Source: Icerya purchasi
Taxonomy: Eukaryota; Arthropoda; Insecta; Hemiptera; Monophlebidae
DNA: 64,000 nucleotides
Assembly: GCA_039619475.1 (NCBI GenBank)
Contig: CM077116.1
Location: forward strand, 2,046,001 to 2,110,000
Reading direction: 5' to 3'
The notes under the pieces were generated by a model. It did not search any database. It was given only the letters and a program-made list of their open reading frames with translations, and was not told where the DNA came from. Below, in pieces: positions 35,734 to 48,724 of this stretch (positions within the stretch are counted from its first letter, which is position 1; the number at the start of each line of letters is the position of its first letter). A program made the position numbers and the translations under genes.

Positions 35734-38700
35734 GATTGTACAGGTGATGGACGAGCTGCCGAAGGGAACTTGGTAAATGGTGCTTCTGATACGTTTTTCT
35801 GTTTCTCTATTCGCCGAATTAAACGACCGAATTAGCCGAAACGCCGGCAAACATTGTTTCTTCCATTGACCGCTGCTGTTACATTCAGCTAGAAAATAGT
35901 TCTGTTTGTTTTTGGTTATTTTTTCATCATTTCAGGCGAGCGGGGTAGTCGCGCTGCATCGGGCTTTTCTCGACTTGCCACAGGTAGCTTCTTAATGATT
36001 TCGACAATCATAATCTCATTTACCGGTTAATGACATTTACGACTATTAGTCGATCTGAAGCGTAATGCGGTCTCTGCTTAGTCCTCTGCTCGACTACTAC
36101 ACCACAAACTAGCAGCTTCCATAAAAGAAATTCCTTATCTTTTTATTCTTTATTTCTTATTATTATCACGTTTTATCGGCCGCGCTTTTTTCCTTTTTCT
36201 TTTTTTTTCATTACTATTATTTCGATGACAACGGAGAATTTCATATAATTAACTGGCATTTTCGGATAATTCGATTTTTCTTAGTAGTTCGTTTTTCGCT
36301 TCTTTTTTTTTTTTTCCGTTCCAGCCCGTTTGTTTTAAAAGCGATTCATTCGTGTTTGCAACATAATTTGTGTAACGAGAGAAAATCGTGTTTTTAGCAA
36401 AATTATGAAGAGAAAACGTAAAAAGTTTTGAGCTGCAAATGTTTTTTTGTCTAGAAAAACGAAAAAAAACCTTTATAACTATTGTTTTTTTTTTTTTTTT
36501 TTTGTGTGTTAGAACCTAAAACCGGAAATTTACAGTAAAGTAAGAAAAAGGGAACTTTTTCGAAATAGTAATTAATCGTTTTAAGAAAATTAACTCAATG
36601 TACAGATCAGGATGGAGCATTAAATGACTTGTTAGTGAAGTACCAAGCGGGATGATAATATATGAAGATGGGAAGGAAAGACAAATGTCAGTAAGAAGAG
36701 AATCGAAAATTATATCCGGTTCAAATGTTTTTACTTGTAATAAAATTAAAAGATCAAGTTGTAAATTACATTTATTACAAACGCAAAAACCTTTTAATCC
36801 ATGGATAAAAATGCACCGGCAAACGTACGACTCTCTTTCTTATTGGTAATGTTTTTCTTCTCTGATTGACGCACAGATTAGTAATTAGTCGGCAATACAC
36901 CATTAAGCTTGTTGCTCTGTACCGATGTTTATAGAAACTTTTTTTTCCCATTATCACATCCGCATTTTGGACAATCATCGGGGATTTTCGTTATTGGCCC
37001 CCCTCATCGGGATTATTTCGTACCATATTCTATTAACGTCGATCTGCATGCTTCAGATTCCACAAACGTTCCAATTAGGCTTATTTTGCACAGCTTCTTT
37101 TAATGGGATACAGTTGTACCTTTCATTTTATTCTTCTTTTTTTGATAACGACGTTTTGGTGATCATTAACTAACCTCGATTTTTTTGAAAAACATAACGA
37201 GATTATAAAACAGTAAAAGCACAAATGGTGATAAATGAAAGTTAGAGAAGTGAAAGAAAACAAAAGATCACTTCAAAATAATTAATGGAGAGCGTCGGTG
37301 CGTGCAGTTTTGGAAATAATTTTGAATTCAGATAAATATGGCAGTTGAAGTGAGCTTAATTTTTAGAAAAAAAATAAAACAAAAAAAGAAAAAATAAAGA
37401 ATGCCACACGTAAAAATTATAAAGAGGAGGTTTTGTTACTCTTATTTACACAAAAGTTGGTGGTTGTTAAAGGAATTTTGTTAATATTGTATAAAAACTT
37501 TCTTGTACGAGAAAATTTTACTTGTATTGCGTGATGATATTTTTCTGGAAAAAACGTAATGTTTTAAAACAACAGTATATAAATAGTAAATTCAACGGTT
37601 TTTTTGATGAGTTATGAAAAAATTCCGGCCACGGTTAAAAATTTTTATAGAATTTAAAAAAGCTCGAACTTACGTATTTTTAGTTTTTCAAAATAAAATC
37701 GGGAAAAGACTGAAAATAAAATGTTCAAAAAAACAAAAACGAAAAAAAAGATGTAGCACAAATTCTTTAATTTTTGTTAAATCCATTTATTATAACAGAC
37801 CCCTATATGCATTTAAATTTTAAGCCTAATTTTAAATTGTCATCTTTTTTTTTCCCGTACGTGATTGTTGACAATTTGTCCTATACGTTGAATATTGCTA
37901 ATATGTTAAATTCTATAAAAATCAATAATCGGGGAGAGCATCGAAAAGTCTTCCCGAAAAAAAAAAAAACAAAAAAAACTGAGTATTTATTTGGGCAAAA
38001 TGTAGTAATGAAAAATAAGAAAAAAAAAAAAAATTAGTTTTTGGTTATCATCTTTTACACATTTCGTATCACGCGAATTATAAAGATTATGCAATTTAGA
38101 TTTGTCAGTATAGGAAACGTAGGATCCATTTGGTTGTAGGCGGTATACACCGAGCAAGACTTTAAAAATACAGCCGAAAATGTGAAAAACGCCGTCGATT
38201 ATTCGATAGTTAATTTTATGCCCGGTCTATTAAAAGAGGAATGAACGTAACTCTGATGATTTCGTTCTTTCAAAAAACCACGCGCTATTATCAGTAATGC
38301 GAAACGAATTTCCAATTACTATTATACAAAAAATTACAAAGTGCACAATATCGTGCGATTAGTGCATTATACGAAAAATACAAATCCGCTACGGGTAATG
38401 AAGTAATAATAAAAACAAACAATTAACAAAGTTTATACTGCATATAATTCTATAAGGAAAAAAATTAAATCAATAGAAAAAAGGGAAATTTTCATTATGA
38501 AATATAAACTATTTCATTAAAAAATCAAATAATTTATTTACTCAAAAAAAAAAGTAAAAAAAAATAAAAACAAAAAACAATTAAAAATACACTAACGTGC
38601 AATTGTAACGTTACCGCGTTCCAAGTTCATAATAAGCTTAGAAATGTAAGTAAATATTTAAATTAGTTTAAATCATATACGTGTACAGCTGGCCCATAAA

Positions 38701-41570
38701 TCACTAGTCCGTGAATCAGCTGAAAACAAAAAAACGTACATGATAAAACATATAGCGGCGGGGGGAGGGGGTATCTTTTAAGAAAAGTCGCTAATTGATT
38801 TCTGTGCAGTTTAAAGTTTTGTATGGGAAATTCAATTTAGAGCAGCATACAAATACACAGCTCCCGAATATTTCCGAATGTAGTTTCCAAGATGGTCGGA
38901 TTGAGACGAAATGAATTATTCGCCGACCTGGTTGAAGTAATCATTTTTTCTTTATTTTTCTTGACAAATTTATATAATAAATTTTAGTTTTATTATTCTT
39001 AGAGCGTAACACATCAGCTAACCATTAAGGGAGAGTCAGTTTTCATCAAAAACTAAAATCATTCCGCGAAAACCGTTTGCAGTAAACGAACGTAATACTT
39101 TTGTAATGATTCACTCGTGTAAGGAAACGAGTTGCCATTATTCAGATTACAAAATTCGATTAATCCGCGAAAGGGGTGCTTTTTAGAGGCTCGCCGTTTA
39201 AGTCATCGGCGAAAAAATCATATCCGGGGATATCGGAAGAGTGATCTCGAAATCTATTCGATCTTGCCCGAAACGTTTGCGTCTACTTTGAGCAGACTTG
39301 GCTCGATAGCGAAATGAGACGATGACACTTCGATAGGTTGTTTCGATTTTTGAGATGATAATGAATTTTATTTGCTTTTTTTTTTTTTAATAAACATTTT
39401 TTAATCGCCGTTGGTTAATCAGAAAAGTCTCGAAATCACTGTTGTTCAAAACATTTACACGTTTTTTGAATTATTGTCGTTTCCGAGCAAATTCGTTATT
39501 TAATGTTTGAGCACTGGTTCGGGCCATGTTTAATATGGCTGGGATAAACGGAGAATTATCGGAGTGTCCGCGAAGTCGTAATAAGGTAAAACTTGAGATA
39601 TAGATTAATTTTCAGTTTGAAATTGAAATTTTATTATTAAAAGTGATAACTAAATCTGAATGCAACAAGCGAGAACAGTCGGCGAACACGTAAATTTTTC
39701 GAGATACTGCATGATATCTATTGATGAGTTTTTGTAGACACCTTCACAGTTCCGCAAAGCCGACCTCCTCTGTAGGAACGACGGGTTCGTCTGAAAACGA
39801 AGATTACTATATATCGCGTCTTTTGCAATAGTCTTCTGAGGCCGTTTTCAATCTGCCGATGACTCAATTAAGGAAGTCCCGGGTAATTTTCGACGCCGCA
39901 TTCGCCTCGATAAAATGTTTATATATACATCTAAAGTGCCATTTAGAGATGTCGAGGAAGTAGGGCACTCCCCAGCTTTTATGGTGTGCTTTCGGCTAGC
40001 CTTTGGAAAATATTCCGGTAAATAAGAATTAATTTCGTGTGCGGGGTTGGATACGGCAGGAGCTGAGGGGAAAAGGGAGAAAGAATAGAGGTACATGTTC
40101 GAACTAAGTGGTTCGCTGCACGTTTGGGCGAACCGAATCGGTTGTGTCAATATTTAAAGAGTTTCGGTTGAGGCGCGACGCGCGCGGTGGCTTTTTCTTT
40201 CGGCCTGTTTATTAGCTACGTAATGCTGTATTACGGCCGAAGCCGCGGCCCGAAAACAGCTCGGCTAAGGGGATTTATTATTATTTTTACCTTTCGATCG
40301 GTAGGCCCCCGTGCGTTAGGCGAACGTGTAAATATATATCGGCAGGTATGTAAGCTATGTGCGACGGTATGCGGCTGCTATTTTCGAAGGCAGCGTCTAT
40401 GTACACATTTACTACGCGTTAAAGATAACATTTATTACTTACCAGAAGATTCTTCGCAACATCCAGCAGTCTCTTCTCTGTTTTACGACCATTATCGGGC
40501 CTTTTCCTCACTTTTTATTACCAGTCACCCGGAGTCATCCGCCGTCCTTCTGCCGTCCCCATTGTGTACTACAACACTACCTGTGGTCCGCATTCGTGAT
40601 AATTATTATTTCTTCTTTCTCCCAAAGCGCGCGAATAAATAAAGTGTAACAGATATTATAGACAACCTCTTGATAATAATATGTAGTAAACACATTCGAC
40701 TCTCGACTGAGCAAACGAATCGCTTCGCTTTGTGTAATAGTGGGCATTTTTTTCGATTTATTGTTTCGAAACTAGCGGAATAAACAGTTCACGGTTTGTC
40801 TTCGTTCGCGTTTGTAATAATTTTCATACAGTAAATTCTTTTAGTAGCGTTTAGGTCTGTTTTTTTCTTCTTCTTTTCTTTTTGGGCTTTAATAATGAAA
40901 TACATCTGACACACACTATGCGGTAATTCTTCAATATTAATCGTTTAAATTAAACATTAGATAAAACGAAACGGGTTTCTAATACTTCGGATATAGAAAA
41001 AGGGATATGTACATTTTCATAATGTTCCGATATGTGAAATACAAATTAAATCAGTTTTGAAAATTATTTTTATTTTTTTAATAAATGCAGCAAAAATGAT
41101 AACATCTTTCGATGCGTGTAATTTATAAATTACTAGCGAACCGCTACGAAATATATAATTTCTTTGAAATTGTTTAATTTCCGAAGTTTTGAAATGTAGA
41201 CGATGTTTATTTGCGACAGAAATTAGGCGGCATTGGAAAAAATAGAATGCGTTATCCGCCAAGTCATGCTAACAATAAAAGAAAAAAGATCTTATTCGCG
41301 TTTTCGAAATTTAGCTTGCAATATAAATTACACTGATAAGATACATTTTTATGTAGACCCACATATGTACATACTTTTTTCGGGCAAATAGACGATATCG
41401 AATCTAAAATTCATAATACAAATCCGAAAGAAAAAAAAAGGAAAAAATGGAAAACACACTATACAGCTTAAAATACAAGAAGACGAAATTTGGTATAAAA
41501 ACAGTCACGATTTGTACTGAATAGCAAATGTCTGATTCTAAACGCAATTTGTATATTTATAATGTAACTG

Positions 41571-41571
<1 letters not shown>

Positions 41572-41604
<33 letters not shown>
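41572..41604. repeat. (GT)n microsatellite
   Basis: About 16 GT units. Confidence 0.97.
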
Positions 41605-41610
<6 letters not shown>

Positions 41611-42279
41611 TTTTGACAACGTATTTTATTAGGCCTGGAACGTTTAATATTCGATAATTTACCATTTTGCTCTGTTTTTTTTCTTTATGTCACCGGTAAA
41701 ATCTCGCCCCGGGAAAGTATATATGACGTCGATATTTGACGAAGAAAACCGACCGTTCTGATTGGTTGACAGCCAAACATTCATTATTACTTTCAATTCT
41801 TGTTTTTTGAAATTATTAGGCCGCCTTCCTTTTTGATAACTGAGATCACTTTTTAACTTTCTACCCTTGTACTCCACAATCGTATTTTCCTGCTCTTTAT
41901 GATTCTTGCTTTATCCTTTACTTTCCATCTCCAGTTATAATACCAATATTTCCTAAGCCCTATCTTTAATCGTCTCTCGATTTAACCCTTTTTTTTTTTT
42001 TAAATTTGGGCAATGTTTTTTTAAAATATTTTTTTAATATAATTTGTATAATTTTTTATGATAATTTTATCATTTATGTTCGGCATTATATTTTGATTAT
42101 TTTGTGAAATATATATATATCTATGGTGTTGACAGTATTGCATTTAACTTCATATAGAAAAATATGTCCGTAATTAGCGAGCTCAAAAGTAGAGAGAGAA
42201 AAAAAAAGACTATCACATCAGTAGAGACCTAAATGTACTATTATTATCATTATTATGTAGGATGACATAAGAGTCCTCG

Positions 42280-42572
42280 GAAGAAAATAGATGGTGCTTT
42301 TTTGGCGGCGTGTGTTAGCGCCACTGAGAGCTCTACGAGTGTTGTCAGTTAAGTACCGAAATTGAAGAATTTGCTTGGTCTTGGTCTCCCGACTCCTTAC
42401 TGTGTCCACTATACATTCTTCCTCTCCCTTCTCCTTCTGTTGTTCTTGTATTTGCTATCTTCATTTCTTCTGTTTCTAATCGCTCCCTGATATAACTTAC
42501 AAATGCCTACGTTTCATCATTCTGTTAGTCCTTTGTGTTGGGTACCTGTGTTGACGCACCCAAGGGGAAAAA
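42280..42572 (+). mobile_element. Non-LTR retrotransposon 3' end (plus strand)
   Basis: The stretch GGTCTCCCGACTCCTTACTG resembles GGCCTCCCCACTCCTTACAG of the fragment at 24.2 kb. It ends with TTGGGTACCTGTGTTGACGC followed by ACCCAA and an A-rich tail. The 5' limit is uncertain. Confidence 0.6.
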
Positions 42573-43851
42573 AAAAGAATGCATATGTTCTACTATAACG
42601 ATTTTTCCCGAATTTTACGCTATGCCACCGAATCAAGTAGTTTTGCTGCTAATTAAATTTTAATATTCAATTACGATAGCGCATTTGCAATACTGGAGAA
42701 TTTCCGTTGTTCATTTATAAGTAGCATTCTTTTAAGTCCAAAACGGTTATCAGCCGACAAATGTTCCCCCCTTTATCTGATGGAGGAGGAATTAACCGAA
42801 TTAATGTCGTCCGTACACATTTTAAATTGTTAATCATTATATATCGGAACATATTTTAATAATTAATGTGATAATTTTAATAAACGGTAATTCTCTATAG
42901 TGTGGGGGATATTAAAGGCAAGCGCTGAAGAAATTGGACACGCGATTCCGCCGATATAGGACCGAACGTGAGGAAAAATAAACGCGGCTACGGGCATCTG
43001 AAATATTAGGAGAGAGCTTGACTGTTGGGGATTGCATGCGATCTCGTTCAGTGGTTGAATGAACAAGGACCACCGGTGCATTTTAGGGTAAAACTAGTAC
43101 AGAAAAAGAAGGCGGTCCATACCTGTCCTGGACGGTAAAACGACAGACCATACGGAAAAGTCTGTGTGTGCGGTGGGCTTATAACTGGCATAAGGTCGGT
43201 ATCTAGTCGATCGAGCATATTTACTGCAATCGGCTATTATTAATTAACCGGTTAAATGTAATTGAAAGAGGAATAAATGAAATAATATCTTCTAACCGAT
43301 GGAGATATATGGCGGCAGAGGAGGATGCGGTACATTTCAAGGTTAGAAAGTTGGTGTATTTCGAATTATTCGAAATTGGCGTGTACGCGGCGGCGTCGCT
43401 CGTGAACCAGTTAAAAGTCATTCGAAACGTTAATTATAGTCAAAGCGAGCACGATCTGATTAATTTCAAATGGTCAACCGAGGACGTTTTTCAGTTTAGC
43501 GTAAATTCGCCCAGATTACTTTTTCGCAGATCAGCAGCCAGCAGGAATTCTCTTCGAAGCTTGTAATTTTCATTTATAACGCGCGTAATATCGCATGGCA
43601 TACATTTTAGCGTGCATACGCGCACGTAGCCGATGCGCGCCTGTTCGTGAGCTGGCCAGTAATAAAGTTATTGCATACGCAATTCAAACTTGGAAACTTG
43701 GAATGCACCGCAGATTCAGAAATATGCTCGCGCAAAGGTCGTCCGCGACTCGTCGTTCCTCCGATAATAACCTAGTAATTATCTCTTAAGCATCTTCGTC
43801 TATATTAACTGAATTTCCCTCCTCACCCTGCGCCTAGCCCGGCCACAGCGC

Positions 43852-43929
<78 letters not shown>

Positions 43930-44867
43930 AAAAGTGCTACACATTTATTCTTCACTGTCGTTTCGTTATTCGATTTTATAGCTTTTTTTTTTTTACCCAT
44001 CTCGTGACGCTGTTCCTTTACTCTCGGCTGATTGCCGTCTCTTAATCGGACTGACGACTACATCGTCGAAAGCGGCAGGTTAGATGATGATAAAAGTGTA
44101 CGTTATACAAAATAAACCGTTAGTAATCTCTATCCTCTGTCGGCTTTCAGACTATCACCGGATCAGTTGCGAACATGGTTCTCGCACAATTGCCTAGCTC
44201 GGTGTTTACCTACAGCTCAACTCGCACCAACTGCAATTAATTCGCTGAAATCGTACTTTTCTGAAATTTACCTACCTCTTTCATTATGATTCGCGCAAAA
44301 AAAAAGTTTCTTCTCGAAATTTGCCGGCCATTTATTTTTTCCCTGTCAACGCGTTTTTTAAAAAATACATACATATATAGTTTGTCATTATTATGTTTTT
44401 TTTTCTCCTTTTTTAGCGAGAATTTGTAGACGTCTCGTTCGTTATTAATTTCAAAAAATCGAAAAATTTGAAGCCTCGACATGATTGATCCTTTACATTA
44501 CTAATTTTTTTTTTACTTTTTTATTCCTTAAATAGAACATCAGACGGAAGGCCGATTCCGGCAGCATTTAAACTATTTGAAAAGCGATAATAAAAATTTA
44601 ATTATCGTTACGCGGATGATAATTTGTAAAAATATTTTTGAATTTTTTTATTTTTTTTTGTTGTTACGCTAGAATAACCGTAGCAATGTATGTAAAAATG
44701 TAGTTTACGTTGAATAGAAATTTTACGAAGAAATAATATTTTTTACGATGTTTACAGAAATATTCCGCGCACTAAAACACATTTTTAAAACTGAAAAACA
44801 GAGTTATGTAATTGTGCGTTTCGTATTACGTTTACATTATTGGTATATTTTTAAATGTACAAACACA

Positions 44868-44903
<36 letters not shown>

Positions 44904-45115
44904 CTTTGGTTAAAAGTTGGGGATATGAATGGGAATGAAGCTCGGTCCCTAGGCGTAAGTTGTACATTGTATACGGCTTAGAATAAGAACAAAATGTACT
45001 ATTATTAAATGAGTATAATGTATTTTTTTTAAAAACACGATCGGATTGGAAAGAAACAGACACGCGGGTTCATAAAAAATATAATAAACGGAATAACTTC
45101 TTAAATATCCCTAAA
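42573..45115. other. Intronic DNA with (AT)n tracts
   Basis: Contains a long (AT)n tract at 43853-43927 and another at 44872-44899. Bases 42.9-43.8 kb have higher GC but no recognised coding sequence. Confidence 0.5.
43853..43927. repeat. Long (AT)n microsatellite
   Basis: About 37 AT units, the longest in the window. Confidence 0.97.
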
Positions 45116-45530
45116 ATCAGAGAATTCTTCTTCTTCTTTAGCTGCTTTCAATCCACTGCACCGGATGTAGCTCTCTCAAAGTTCTTTCCATTTCTTCTTG
45201 TCTGCGCCGCTCTTATTTATGTCGTCCACCCAACGTGTTAGCGATCCGCCCCTTTTACGTTTCTTTTGGTACCCACAGTGTCTCTGTATTTACAAGGAGT
45301 TCTGGCTGTCTTGCGAGATGACCGATCTCTATTTTGATTCTTTTACCGTTTGCACTGCACCTTTTATTTCCGTAGTTTTCCTGATCCATTTATTTTCTTT
45401 TTTATCCTTCACAGTTACGCCTTTTAATTCTCCTCTGTGCTACCCTTTGTCTTCGATTGCTGTTGTGGTGTTCCATGTTTTCATATTCACTGGCAGCACG
45501 CACTGATTAAATGCTTTCAAGACTTGTAGG
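45116..45530 (-). mobile_element. Non-LTR retrotransposon C-terminal fragment (minus strand)
   Basis: Minus-strand frames give CVLPVNMKTWNTTTAIEDKG, then QRRIKRRNCEG, then IGHLARQPE, then KRKRGGSLTRWVDDINKSGA and DKKKWKEL. This is the order seen in the C-terminal end of RTE-like and related reverse transcriptase proteins (...YGCETW..., ...GHIAR..., ...GRP..RW.DD...). Stops and frame changes are frequent. A CTT/GAA-rich run (45124-45138) marks the likely 3' end. Confidence 0.65.
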
Positions 45531-45916
45531 AATTATTTTTATTTTGTAAGGTGTTCTTTAGTTTACCACATGCTGCTAGGAAGTTATTTGTTATTTCCTC
45601 TTGTAGTTTTAAAAAATATTTTCATTCTAATTTTTTAAAATTTCAGTAATGATTTTATTGTAAAATGTTTTTATAATTTCTGTTTTAATCCCGTAAGTGT
45701 TCATTTAACATTAAAATCGAATGAATAAATGTACATTAACGAAACTGAAAATTTTCCCTTGACTTCAGAAAAAAAACTAACATTTGTTTATTATAACATC
45801 GACGATGGGTGAACCGTGGCTTTTAGTGTAACGTTGCCGGCGGCAAAAGCTTGTCACGGTGACTGGTGATTCATGATTTCGTTATAAATGAAATGTGACC
45901 TGTGTGTGTAATCGGC
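45531..45916. other. Intronic DNA, nothing recognised
   Basis: AT-rich with no coding or repeat signature. Confidence 0.5.
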
Positions 45917-46395
45917 TTTTTTTTTTTTTTTAGATCCCCTCTTTGGGCACGTCAGCCAAGGACCTACACCCAGAAACAACAAAAAAAGAAAAGAGCCGTC
46001 AGTTAAATTTTGATTCGGTCAGATATGGACAATATAAAGGAACTAACGGATGAGATAATGGATGGTGAAGAGAAGGACAGAATATAAGATGCACAATAAG
46101 GAGCGGGAAGCTTGAGTTTCAGCAAACAAGAATATAGGATACCGCGTTCAACAGAAAGAGATGAACATTCAAAAAAGATGTGATTGGCGTCGCAATTCGC
46201 CGCCTCATTAGGGTGAAGAGGACAATTTGGAGAAGAAACAAGGGAAAAGCGAAAACAAGAGGAAGGAAGAACAGAATGGCCAAAACGCAAGCGAATCATA
46301 GAAATGACAACGGAACGGGGAAGTGAAGGAAACTCAAAGAACCAGGGGTTAGAAGGAAGACTAGGCTGTACAGACAGCCGATTGGAAATACTGTA
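45917..46395 (-). mobile_element. Non-LTR retrotransposon 3' end with ORF2 C-terminus (minus strand)
   Basis: On the minus strand an open C-terminal reading runs from about 46395 to a stop near 46003. It contains PSLPSNPWFFEFPSLPRSV, MIRLRFGHSVLPSSCFRF and the zinc-knuckle-like CPLHPNEAANCDANHIFFEC, then LKLPAPYCASYILSFSS. This is the region after the RNase H domain in several non-LTR clades. The 3' UTR ends with TGGGTGTAGGTCCTTGGCTG... ACGTGCCCAAA, then a poly(A) seen as T16 at 45917-45932. It is truncated at the 5' side. Confidence 0.8.
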
Positions 46396-46759
46396 TTTTA
46401 CGATTTTGTATTATTTTTATAATGGCGAGCATCTCATCAATGTACGTGTATTTCCAGTATAAATTGTTTTTGTTTCATTCCGTTTTCGTTAGTTCAATCG
46501 GTTTTTAAATTTTTTAAAAGTCTTTCTCCATTTTCCGCTTTTGATTAGTGATAATTAAATCAGATTACCATCAATTTGTATATAGTGTATAATTTTTATT
46601 TGGTTTCAATTTAACGCGTGTACAGGCAGTAATTTAATCATTTACTATTATTTACCCCCCTTACACCCTATTCAGTTACTCGTTAAAATCGGGTTTCGCG
46701 CTCCCATGTTTTCAATGCATCGTCATTGTAATTAGCGGTAAAACAGTAACGCTGGAGAA
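46396..46759. other. Intronic DNA, nothing recognised
   Basis: AT-rich spacer between two oppositely oriented retrotransposon fragments. Confidence 0.45.
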
Positions 46760-47475
46760 AAATCGTTGATCGACTATCGGCACTTCGCATACGCTTTGTC
46801 ATCTGTAATCTTTTCTTCCTCCACTCGAACGAGATCGATCTTCTGTGGATTCCTAGTCATTTGGACTTAAGTGTAATGAATTAGCGGATATACATTAGCA
46901 CCCGCTTTTCCATTTCTGGGAGCACATTTTTGAGCACATTTTCAACCCGTGGTATTTTTCAGTCGCTCATTCCAAATTTTGAGTTAACTCCTATTCTTCT
47001 TTATATTCTAATCCTACCTCCTTTTATCTCTCATTTCAGCCATCTCTTCAACTTCATCCGTAGTTTTCTTGATACTTGCTCTCTCTTAAACGCTCTACAA
47101 TCTCTGCTATTTGTTGCCTTCACTTTAACCATGGTTCCTGCATCATTTTCTCGATTTTCATCTGCATCTACCCTAATTTTGGCCTTTTCAATCACCCTTC
47201 CATATACTTTTCTCGTGACGTTGATCGCATTTTATATGAATTTACAGTCTTTTCTACTGATTAGTCTCTACTCTTTTCTATGAAAACTCGGTATTCTTAC
47301 TTCGTATATTGTATTCTCTCATTTTCTTTTGTTTCGGTTATTCCTGCCTTTGAAGTATTTTTACCCTCTGTCTTTAAACGTATAAAAATATAAATTTATT
47401 TCTCTTCCTTCCCATTTCTTGGGCTAATGTCCTTGCTGACAAACCCAGTTTAAAAAATGGAAAAAAAAAGAGATG
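46760..47475 (+). mobile_element. Non-LTR retrotransposon 3' part with RNase H remnant (plus strand)
   Basis: The plus-strand reading EIDLLWIPSHLDLS (46830-46872), continued after a one-base shift by CNELADIH, is the RNase H motif W(I)PSH.G..GNE.AD. Further on, HFNHGSCIIFSIFICIYPNF and NHPSIYFSRDVDRILYE (about 47115-47245) correspond to the C-terminal Cys/His region. The tail is TTGGGCTAATGTCCTTGCTG... ACAAACCCAG with an A-rich run. Several frameshifts make it inactive. Confidence 0.72.
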
Positions 47476-48675
47476 CACTCGCTGCATTAAATTTCATCAC
47501 TGTTCAGTAAACGAGGGTTGCAAGATTACCTAAAGACTTTTATATAATTTCATTGCCGCTAATCTAAGTCAACGAGATGACTGAACTCCATATACGATTT
47601 AACCGGGAGTGACACAACCCGTATGCGGAGATTTCGGTTTGTAATGTATACGCGTAAGAGTGAGTGGTCCGAAACAAAAATTAATCAAAACATAATTTAT
47701 TCGTACGTTTAAAGGTCAACGACGCAGCGAGTGTTACTAGAGTAGCGTATGGGCAGCGAAAGTGCTACGAGGAAGAAATTGCGACGTAAACGACGGCCGA
47801 CGAAAGATCAAAAGCAAAACGAAAGAAAAAATAACGAACAGTGAGCTTAATTTTTTTGGTAGTGGGACTGAGTTCGTATTCGCGGGGGACCATCTGCCGA
47901 ATAATAGGCACTTCGGTGTTGGCCGAAAGTTACAGAGGGACTTTTTGAGTTAATGAAAGATGTTTTCTGAATTCGTTTCGTCGTCGCTCAGGATGCAAAT
48001 GTGTTGCTCGGAACGGAACGCGAGCGATATTTTGAAAATGGATTTATCCACGTTTGTTTCCGAGCGATAAATCAAAAGCGTTTTATACGAGACCGGTTCG
48101 TTATCCGCTATCAAAGCGTAAAAAATGCTGCTGAAATTAAAGCGAACACATGCACGCTATATAGGCGTATATTATATCGTCGCCGCGGATATGCACAACT
48201 AACAATTATTGTCCGGAAGAAGAGCAGCGGATTTTATCTATCGCCCAGCGATATACACAACATTATCAGATGGCATCTATATGTAGGTGCCAGGGCATTT
48301 CTCTCCGACCGCTACAGAATCATCTGTGCGGGCCTACAAAACGTACGTCACAAAGAATTCGAGCCCGATAACATATTACATTTTCGTATAATTTATTGCC
48401 TATGCGCAAGCGTTACCGTTCTTATATCTGCTTCAATCCTCACTGCCTCTGCATCGCTGTCATCTGCTTCGTGGATTTTTGTTTTTTTCTTTTCTATTAG
48501 GCAAAATATAGCCAATCTTTCTGTAAGCTTTCGGCGATATCTTAATCTTATTCCGAGATGGTGTCTCGTCGCTGGCAGCCACCTTGTTTCACCTGTGTTC
48601 TCTGTATTCTGCCGAGCTAATTAGTTTTTACCTGAAAATGATCTCAGAAACATATTCGTTTTTCGGCTTCCGCAA

Positions 48676-48724
<49 letters not shown>

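Larger units (their letters stand above)
35046..42279. other. Intronic DNA, no gene recognised
   Basis: Very AT-rich between about 36.3 and 39.0 kb. Bases about 39.1-40.65 kb are less AT-rich and carry overlapping frames of up to 151 codons (40187-40642) without family features. A (GT)n tract lies at 41572-41604. Near 35190-35250 a piece ending CACACCCAAAAAAAAA may be one more retrotransposon tail, but the evidence is weak. Confidence 0.5.

Noticed and set aside
40187..40642. 151-codon frame and overlapping 96-codon frame
   Set aside because: Two frames overlap with equal lack of recognisable features; no start context or homologue pattern.
41995..42030. TTTGGGCAATG next to a T run
   Set aside because: The second stem arm and the upstream ORF end expected on the minus strand are missing.
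48001..48624. 207-codon plus-strand frame
   Set aside because: Non-ATG start, no domain, signal or membrane pattern I recognise, no splice context. Kept only as part of a GC-higher island.
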